A stretch of 37,500 nt of DNA from contig JAHBMJ010004700.1 of the NCBI GenBank assembly GCA_018398765.1, forward strand, positions 1-37,500, in the 5' to 3' direction. The notes beneath the pieces were generated by a model. The model saw only the letters and a list, made by a program, of their open reading frames with translations, was not told where the DNA came from and did not search any database. The stretch is from Chromera velia (Eukaryota > Sar > Chromeraceae). Position 1 is the first letter of the stretch, and each line of letters starts with the position of its first letter. This document shows, piece by piece, positions 30,709 through 37,500 of this stretch. Both the position numbers and the translations under genes were made by a program.

Positions 30709-30890
30709 AAAAAAGAGAAAGAGAAAGAGAGAAAGAAAGAAAGAAAGAAAGCAAGGAAAGAAGGAAGGAAGGAAGGGAGGGAGGAAAGAAAGAAAGGACG
30801 GAAGGAAGGAAGAAAGAAAGAAAGAAAGAAAAGAAGGAAGGAAGGAAGGAAGGAGGGAAGAAAAGAAAGAAGGAGAAAGAGAGGGAGAGG

Positions 30891-30929
<39 letters not shown>

Positions 30930-31649
30930 TCCAAGCCATTCTCAAAGAAACAATCTGAGAGCTACTTACGCACACGCAGTGCAAACACACCGCTCTAGAC
31001 ACCGCTATAAAAAGCGGAGCCTAAGCCAAGCATGGGGACTCCCCATCAGCCTTGATCAAGATTTTACTAGCTTTAGTCTGTGATACTTTAACTATGCCTA
31101 TCATATAGACTATTTCATATTAGAGTATATGAAGGCCTAGATGAAGGTTCAGTTCAAGACCGAATTTTAAGTCAAGCTAGCTTTTTCACCTTTTATAATC
31201 GACGTGAACTTGTATGAAGACATTTGTTAAACTAAATCATCTTTTTGTGGTTGGCCAGAGCCTAAGTGGTGGCTCACCCGCTTAAACTGCCTGAATTCAA
31301 TTAAATTCTTTAATTCAGTACCCTTATATGATTTTTAAACTTAGGATACATAAACTTTATTTCCCTAAGCTTGTCCTAGCTACAAAAATTAAATTTTAAT
31401 TCTGCCATTTGCGGGGGCGACCTCTAAAAGAAAAAACGGCGACAGTGTCCTAAGAGTCTAAGACACCAATCAATCATTTATCACCCACTTGATTCTACAT
31501 AAAAAGCACATCTATCTGAATTTAAGATCTTACTTCTTTACAGCTTTATTCGCTTTATTATTATACAATTTTATAATTAATACTCTAGGCTAGAACTAAT
31601 AACCTAAAGTAAAGCTAATTATAGATTAACTATAACTAACTATAACTAA
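30027..31649. other. Spacer with large microsatellite and AT-rich DNA
   Basis: 3' flank of the PLA2-like gene, then a 500-base microsatellite, then AT-rich sequence (31000-31649) next to a transposon. The apparent long open frames on both strands at 30288-31083 are products of the repeat. I see no gene. Confidence 0.6.
30424..30927. repeat. 500-bp compound microsatellite (CA)n, (GA)n, (CAGA)n, (GAAA)n, (GGAA)n
   Basis: A continuous purine-rich repeat moving from CA through CAGA and GA to GAAA and GGAA units and ending in (GA)n. It is the longest simple-sequence tract in the window and strongly asymmetric (all purine plus C on the plus strand). Confidence 0.93.
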
Positions 31650-32089
31650 CCCTAAAGAATTGGGAGTTGAATTGGGTGTTGAATTGGTAGTACTACCAAT
31701 TTTTTACCGCCAGTAACTCCCAATTTTAAAAAATTGGTACCTAGTCTAGTGAAAGAAGTACATAGAGTTTGAAGCTAAAATTTTGTGTACGGGCTGGACA
31801 GAGGCTCACTAGTTTCTAGCCGCAGTCATTAGACTCTAATTTATTACTAGAAAGAAATTCTATGAACACTTAAAGTCACCAAAAAATTGGGAGTTACCAA
31901 TTTTTTTTTAGGACTAACTACCAATTTTTAAGAAAATCAACACCCAATTTTTTTGGGGGGACTACCAATTTTATAACGTCTCCTAGAAAGTAAAATATAT
32001 ATGGAAAGAAAGAACGTTATAATAGAACAGTGTTGCGACTGCACAAAACTTCATAAACCCATAAGTTTTGTATAGTTTTATAGTGTTAT

Positions 32090-32434
32090 TCATGCTCGAA
32101 GTCCCTCCCGGCGTGACACATCAGCAAAATATGCTTGTATGGCTTTCTTTCTCTTGCACAACCACGCAAAAACCAGATCTTCCAGAATAAAACGATCATA
32201 TGAATAACGTCCCCCCTGTAAGACAAAACGTTTGCAAACCTTCTTATGATACGATTCAAAGCCGTAGCATTTCGCTGTGTTCAACCCCCCAAACCGGTGG
32301 ATCCACACCGGGAAGTGCGAGTAGAAGTGAGTCTTCAGGACCGCCCACCCATAAAACTTGCAAAAAAGGTCTTGCCAAGTCTTTATCACCATCTTCAGCT
32401 CTGCAAGTTTCTCATCCGTGATTGAACCTGTCAA
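32090..32434 (-). pseudogene. Transposase-like fragment
   Basis: Open frame of 114 codons entered from a likely splice acceptor (gttgacag) near 32422. It contains KTHFYSHFPVWIHRFGG followed by FESYHKKVCK, resembling the His...Gly...Phe-Glu-Ser/Arg segment found near the C-terminus of CACTA-type (DUF4218-like) or related transposases. A preceding partial frame around 32549-32700 (PPYARQWLLIFVQIMLLSP) may be an earlier exon. No full catalytic triad is visible and the element is short, so it is probably a remnant of the host transposon's own gene. Family assignment is tentative. Confidence 0.5.
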
Positions 32435-33011
32435 CGTGGAAAGGATTCATGAATGCAAGTAAAAAGAAAAAAAGTAGACATCGGAATTTTCTCAGATGAT
32501 TTCTTAGTCGTTTTTCAGTACACCCATGTTGTCCCCCCCCAAAATCTGTCAGAGGAGAAGAAAAAGGAATATAATCTCCATTTGAGGCGTCTGGGAACCA
32601 CTAAGTAGGAGATGTTCGGGAGAGAGGAGCATGATCTGAACAAAGATCAGTAGCCACTGTCTGGCATATGGAGGGATTATGAATTCTGGTAGGCTTACAT
32701 GGTCAATTAAATCGATTTTCGCTCTGTTTTTTATACTGGTACGTGTAGCTTGTGTAGAGCTGTCCACTGTCTGTTTTGCATTGCATTAGCGGTGCACTAT
32801 GACATACAAAACAAAAGTTTCAAGTTAACTCCCAATTTTTTTTTTTTTGTACTACCAATTTTTTTTTCGGCGGTCCTAAAAAATTCTTATTTAAAAATTG
32901 GTAACTCCCAATTTTTAGGTAACTCTAAGTGTTCATAGAATTTGTTCCTAGTAATAAATTAGAGTCTAATGACTACGGCTAAAGACTAGTGAGCCCTTGT
33001 CTAACCCGTAC

Positions 33012-33779
33012 TAGGGCTGGGAAAAGGTTCATTGAGAGAAGGTTCAAATCTGAAAAAGTGAACCTGTTGAACCTGTTTTGAACCTGTTAAACCTGTTGAA
33101 CCTGTTTTGAACCTGTTTTGGAGGCCAGACGCGCGGCCACTAACACAAAGCCGGCCAGGCCCGCGCCGCCCACGGCCAATATAGGTGAAATAAGGAGCTG
33201 GAGCTGGAGTCGCGCGCATAGCAACTGTCCCCAGCCGGTTCAATCTATTGTGTCGGACAGACGCATGTCAGCATATGTCAGCATGAAAACTCATGCGGAT
33301 GGTTGTAGAAGTGAAGAAGTACACTGACTTACCAAGTTTTCCATTTGCAAGGCCCCGCATCAAAACGGACAGTCTCCACTGAAGGAATGAGGAAGTATAG
33401 AGTTGAACAAGAGACGTTAAAGGAATGATGAAGTGGTCGAGAGGGGGGTTGAACAAGAATGTTGCTCCTCATGCAAAGTACAAAGCAGGTGACATAATAT
33501 TACCAATTCATATGATCGGGTGCACTGATGAGTATTTATCGATTTTATGTGGTAAAAGGTTGGAACGAATGCAAGCCCAGATGTTTGGGTGCCACCCGTG
33601 ATAGCTGGGAGGGTGGGAGCCATGGGGGGGAGCAAGGGGGGGGGCAACAGGCCGGGCAAAAATGAGGTTTCTATTAATTAAAAGTGAACCTGTTTTTGAA
33701 CCTGTTTTTGAACCTGATTCAGGTTCATTACTTCGAAGTGAACCTTGAACCTTGAACCTTGAACCTTTTCCTAGCACTA
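33012..33779. mobile_element. Non-autonomous hAT element nested in the right TIR of the larger transposon
   Basis: Starts TAGGGCTGGGAAAAGGTTCA; its reverse-complemented right end is TAGTGCTAGGAAAAGGTTCA (18 of 20 match). The 8-base sequence acccgtac flanks it at 33004-33011 and 33780-33787, and removing element plus one copy restores the host inverted repeat. Subterminal gaacctgtt units, about six at the left and several at the right in inverse orientation, look like transposase binding sites. The interior has a GC-rich block at 33128-33176 and no transposase. These are the features of a hAT-superfamily non-autonomous copy. Confidence 0.9.
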
Positions 33780-34268
33780 ACCCGTACACAAAATTTTAGC
33801 TTCAAACTCCATGTACTTCTTTCACTAGACTAGGTACCAATTTTTTAAAATTGGGAGTTACTGGCGGTAAAAAATTGGTAGTACTACCAATTCGACACCC
33901 AATTCAACTCCCAATTCTTTAGGGTAATAACTAACACATAATGCAAAATAATAATGTTAAGATATCTAGGTCACACCGTCTCATATGGTTAAGATTTCCG
34001 ATTTCGTGTACGTGCAGTAATAGTCACGTTGTTTAAATTAAAATTTATTACTTCTACAGTGCCACTACTCAATACGCCATTGAATAATTGTTAAATAGAG
34101 CAACTGCTGTCGCCGTCGCTTCACTGCCCTTTTCCTTAAGGATTCTGAACTGTCTTACCACGCATGTTCATGCTGTTCATCTCAGGTCCATGCCAAGTCC
34201 CACCTCTAGCTTTCAAATAGAATCCCAATGGCCAAAAGGCGTCTGTCTGTCAGTCTGTCTTCATGCAG

Positions 34269-34565
34269 TACCTCAAGATGACTGTCAAAGTCCAGCGGGT
34301 CTTCATGCAGGATCCCAATGACTACTTCACGGTCACCCGAGAAAGATTCCGAATGATCATGTGTAAATCATCTCACCTTAATTCCATGCAGCTTGAGCTT
34401 CATCCGTCCCCGATCCTCCTGCGTGGCTGTCCCGACTGTTTCCGCCAGTGGCAGATAGAGGGAGCAGCCCTTCCTCATTCAAGTCGTTCGACCGACCTCA
34501 CTCTGCATCCTCGGTCTGTCTGGAAAGAGAATCAACTTGATCTGATCCGATTCGTCAGTGAGTAG
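34269..34565 (+). CDS. Possible exon, unknown function
   Basis: Begins after a good acceptor (tctgtcttcatgcag) and reads 98 codons in phase 0 to a stop at 34563-34565, starting YLKMTVKVQRVFMQDPND. No motif is recognised. Further internal acceptor-like atgcag sequences suggest the real structure could be shorter, with more introns. No upstream exon was found. It could equally be a chance frame. Confidence 0.25.
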   Translation, partial: YLKMTVKVQRVFMQDPNDYFTVTRERFRMIMCKSSHLNSMQLELHPSPILLRGCPDCFRQWQIEGAALPHSSRSTDLTLHPRSVWKENQLDLIRFVSE

Positions 34566-34797
34566 TCGAAGTCAAATGAACCTCCTCTGCTCGCCTGCAC
34601 GTGTACACTTTCAGAGGCCCCGTGAGCCAAAAGTGTATCTGCAGGGGGAAAGGGCCCGTAGGCCAAAAATGCATCTGCAAATGTTGCAGGAGTTAGTGCG
34701 AAGTGCCATGAGTCACGGCTGCACAGAAGGACTGAGAGAGGCCTAAGGAGAGGCACAGAAAAGACCCAGCTGTGGTCTTGGGAGGTCTGGAGATACT

Positions 34798-35183
34798 GTG
34801 CCGACGCAGGGCATGTTGTCAGAAGAAAATGAGGTCGACGTACATACAGACACGTAGTCTGAAGAGGCGATACGTTGCCGACGCAGGGCATATTGTCAGA
34901 AGAAAATGAGCTCGACGCACATGCAGACACGTAGTCTGAAGAGGCGATACTGTGCCGACACAGGGCATGTTGTCAGAAGAAAATGAGCTCGACACACATG
35001 CAGACACGCAGTCTGAAGAGGCGATACTGTGCCGACGCAGGGCATGTTGTCAGAAGAAAATGAGGTCGACGCACATGCAGACACGCAATCTGAAGAGCTA
35101 GGCGATACTGTGCCGACGCAGGGCATGTTGTCAGAAGAAAATGAGGTTGACGCATACGCAGACACGTCGTCTGAAGAGACACA
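34798..35183 (+). repeat. 77-bp tandem repeat, five copies
   Basis: The landmark gggcat recurs at 34809, 34886, 34963, 35040 and 35121, so the period is 77, 77, 77 and then 81 because of a 4-base insertion (ctag near 35099). Each unit contains gtgccgacgcagggcat, gtcagaagaaaatgag and cagacacgyagtctgaag. Copies are about 90-95% alike. The period of 77 shifts the reading frame at each copy, except between the last two. Confidence 0.92.
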
Positions 35184-35720
35184 GCCTTTGAGACAAGAAG
35201 TGGAAGGAAGCATAGACAATCTGATGCTGCGATTGAATGTCCTCGCAGGACCACACGTCACTGAAGAAAAACTTTGATGCACTGAGAGAGAAGGAGACGA
35301 AGCAGACTTATCTACGAAGTTGGACTTCTCCATCTGGAAGGTCCACGTTCAGGGGGGAAGAGGAAGTGGGACTTTGTGGATAGACGGTCTTCATCGTCTT
35401 CTTGTCTATCAGATGAGGGCGCAGCCTCAGTGTCGACGAAAAACTTGCGGGCCAGATCCTGGGAGATGACGCACAGACACGTAGTCTGAACAGGCACAGT
35501 CAGTGACTAAGACAAAAATGAGAAGAAAGTTGTGACAGTCTGACGCGGGTGCAGAGCACGCTCTTACCGGCCAGATCATGTCACTGAAAAAGAAGTCGAC
35601 ACACAGACACGTAGTCTAAACAGGCACAGCCAGTGACTGAGACAAGAAGCGAAAGGAAGAAAAGATCTGACGCTGCGACTGCATGTCCGCGCAGGACTCA
35701 CTTGCCGTCCATGATCACCA
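35150..35720. repeat. Diverged ~120-bp repeats and duplicated block
   Basis: Three diverged copies of a segment running from a cagacacgtngtct start through gacaagaag to a gcaggac-like end lie at about 35150-35270, 35465-35590 and 35597-35720. The first follows directly from the 77-bp array. A separate segment beginning aagttggac at 35318 recurs at 35908 with about 70% similarity, showing that the whole stretch grew by local duplication. Confidence 0.6.
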
Positions 35721-36987
35721 AAAAGGGGTCGATCCATACAGAGAGAAGCCTCAGGGGGCCTAAGCAAAGGTGGAGAAACTCAGGCATTGTCCCAGAAAAA
35801 GTTGCTGACAGCCAAAATCAATCAAGGCAAAAACGGGACCTTGTGGCTTCGATCAGAGAAATAGATAGAGCAGAAGCAGAAAAGGACCCGGCAATCGAGT
35901 GAAGAAAGTTGGACGCTTCCTTCCATCTGGATGCACGGTCCGCGTTCACAAGGGGCGAGGAAGATGGGACGACGTGGAGATCTGATGTTCTTTGCTTTCT
36001 TCTCTGTCAGAAGAATTAAGACGCACAGTGCGATCGCATCGCTCTCTCTCTCTCTCTCTCCGTCCCTCTCTCTCTCTTGGAGGAAGAAAAGACAGTTCGG
36101 CCCGACGCAGGGGCAATTAGCGGTGTCTGTTCATCAATTCATCCATCCACCCTCCTTTTGACCCTGTCTTGCAGAAAAGAAGCGATTTCATTCGGAAGAG
36201 CTTCGTCTCAACAGGGATGAATGGAAACAGACAGTTACAGACAGTAACTGAATGTTGGTAAACAGACAGACGCGAGAGAGAAGACAAAAGCGGACAGCAG
36301 TCAAGGTCAGAGAGTCTTTCGATCGTCATTGTCGTGTCATGCAGACTCAACGACTCTTTTGAGGCCACGCTCGCCTTGCACCGATCGTCCCCCTTTTCTT
36401 AATTCAATGTAAACCTTCCTCGTCCCTTCTCGCACCTGAGACAACTCTACGCAGAAGGACCTCCACGAACAAGAAGAGAGAAAGAGAGAGGAGGAGAGGG
36501 GGGGGAGAGAGACCAGAAGGAAGAGCTTGCCACTCAGTCTCCTCAAAAATGTTCCCCAAAAGTTTCTGAAAGCACCCATCCTGAGGCTCCAATCAAAATG
36601 CACCCTGTATACATATGCACATACTGCACAGTCACCGAGAAATATGCCTCAGACAGAGGCACACCCACCGATGAGCAGAAAGAGAGAGATGGAAGAAGAA
36701 AAAACGGATGCAAAAAATGCTCGTTGTCTTCTTCTCTGCCAGACGAAGACAAAGAATGATTGCATCAATCTCTCTCATTTAGGAAAAAAGAAAAACAACG
36801 ATCTGAGCCCTGACGCAGAGGGAGTCATTGTGATCGTTGCCCACCCACCCAATTACCCTTCATTCAATCCTGCCTGGTGAAAACTGGCCTTACTTAGAAA
36901 ACCACTGGCCGCGTTTCGGCAAAAAGGGGTGGGTGGGTGGGAGGGGAAGAGAGGAGGGAGGGAGAAGACCATTTATCATGATTTCAG

Positions 36988-37500
36988 GAATTGGGGGGGT
37001 TGGAAAGAGTCAATTGGCTTGTGAGGTCCTCCATCGATGTGAAACTCCTCTCACAAAGATCTGGTTGGGGGCCTCCTCTCGTGAGCATTTGGATCGAGAG
37101 GTCACGGAAGTGTGTGATGACTTCGAGGCCAAAGGGGTGCATGTTGAAGGGTGTTCGGGGTTTCGTGGGTGGTTGGAGGAGAACAACAACTGGCTTCTGG
37201 TTGTGGACAATTTGGATGATTCCGAGCTCCTCTGGGAGTTCACTCCGAAGAATCACTCAGGAACAGTAATCATTACCACAAGAGACGATTCGAGTCCGAT
37301 GTCCCCACCCCCCAAGCTGCTCAAGCTTGACACCCTCCACCTTCCAGACGCCCAGACACTCCTTCAAACACTCGGAAGACGCCCTGAGGAGGTCACAGGA
37401 TCCGAACAGCTCGCAAAGGCCCTGGGCTGTCTTCCTCTAGGCCTTGTGATGGCCGCTTTGTTGGTTTTGGAAAAGAAGGGAACGCTGACTTTCACAGAAC
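36988..37500 (+). CDS. NB-ARC/STAND ATPase, partial (runs off window)
   Basis: One open frame from a splice acceptor (tttatcatgatttcag) to the end of the window, 171 codons. Order of motifs: P-loop GIGGVGKS (36987-37010), kinase 2/Walker B LLVVDNLDD (37194-37220), sensor-like VIITTRD (about 37270-37290) and GLPL-type CLPLGLVMAA (about 37427-37456). This is the nucleotide-binding core of an NB-ARC domain. STAND ATPases act as signalling switches, usually with C-terminal repeat sensors, which would lie beyond 37500. The Met at 36978 is in frame but sits only three residues before the P-loop, so an internal exon is more likely; the codon for the first Gly would be split by the intron. The effector domain upstream is not identified. 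Confidence 0.85.

Larger units (their letters stand above)
31650..33924. mobile_element. Long-TIR DNA transposon (TAA target duplication), interrupted by a nested element
   Basis: Left end CCCTAAAGAATTGGGAGTT at 31650; the right end is its inverse, finishing at 33924. TAA flanks both ends (31647-31649 and 33925-33927). The terminal inverted repeats run for about 300 bases: left 31650-31960, right 33924-33788 continuing at 33003 and below once the nested element is removed. They carry many aattggtagt/actaccaatt units, including a perfect 20-base palindrome at 31682-31701 and again near 33874. Without the insert the element is about 1.5 kb. A decayed transposase fragment lies inside on the minus strand. 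A 3-bp duplication of TAA would fit PIF/Harbinger or CACTA-like groups; the terminal sequence does not settle which. Confidence 0.8.
33925..36987. other. Repeat-rich region with no secure gene
   Basis: About 3 kb between the transposon and the NB-ARC exon. It holds one possible exon (34269-34565), a 77-bp tandem array (34798-35183), diverged copies of a roughly 120-bp unit (35150-35720), a diverged duplicate block (35318-35430 and 35905-36030) and a short (CT)n near 36041. Upstream exons of the NB-ARC gene could be here, but I could not identify any by phase. Confidence 0.5.

Noticed and set aside
30288-31083. 236-248-codon frames in three plus frames and two minus frames
   Set aside because: All arise from the 500-bp microsatellite, which is open in every frame.
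34532-35333. Ser/Phe-rich minus-strand frames over the 77-bp repeats
   Set aside because: The frames simply follow the repeat and switch phase with each unit; no domain or start context.
36978-36980. ATG as the start codon of the NB-ARC protein
   Set aside because: It lies three codons before the P-loop glycines and within a good splice acceptor (tttcag at 36987), so an internal exon is more likely.

Overview
The window is eukaryotic nuclear DNA from a flagellate protist. Genes are interrupted by GT-AG introns, which I could join by reading frame and phase. Introns and spacers are full of microsatellites, minisatellites and MITEs. One gene encodes a central-apparatus (ciliary) protein, so the organism has, or recently had, motile flagella. 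Two CBM20 starch-binding proteins, an 18-residue CEHGR-type Cys/His repeat protein, an NB-ARC ATPase and long low-complexity insertions fit an alga-derived alveolate or stramenopile. A chromerid such as Chromera velia is my best guess, but this is inference and not demonstrated.

Layout. 1-342: AT-rich foldback element. 340-1641 (-): CBM20 protein whose stop codon lies in that element. 3243-5095 (+): divergent second CBM20-like protein with an apparent frameshift and eight C-terminal CEHGR repeats, followed at 5335-5515 by a decayed copy of its 3' end. 6477-19464 (-): a 20-exon gene reconstructed here as a CFAP74/FAP74 homologue of 1,981 residues. Its introns hold a 43-bp x12 minisatellite and large microsatellites. 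19465-22282: spacer with a hAT-type MITE (8-bp target duplication). 22283-27928 (-): a nine-exon gene for a BAR-like protein with a very long polyglutamine tail (1,280 residues). 28605-30026 (+): two-exon secreted phospholipase A2-like protein, divergent from the BAR-like gene, lacking the usual His-Asp pair and ending in RNEL. 30027-31649: spacer with a 500-bp microsatellite. 31650-33924: a long-TIR transposon with a decayed transposase, itself interrupted by a 768-bp non-autonomous hAT element. 33925-36987: repeat-rich DNA with five copies of a 77-bp unit and no secure gene. 36988-37500 (+): start of an NB-ARC/STAND ATPase gene running off the window.

The genes do not form an operon-like system. 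Possible functional links are limited: the two CBM20 proteins form a divergent pair that may bind starch or another glucan, and the PLA2-like and BAR-like genes share a 676-bp divergent spacer. The most notable general signal is splicing. Half (14 of 28) of the introns I could place by phase start with GTCAG rather than GTRAG, and several donors sit at the edge of tetranucleotide arrays made of the donor sequence itself.
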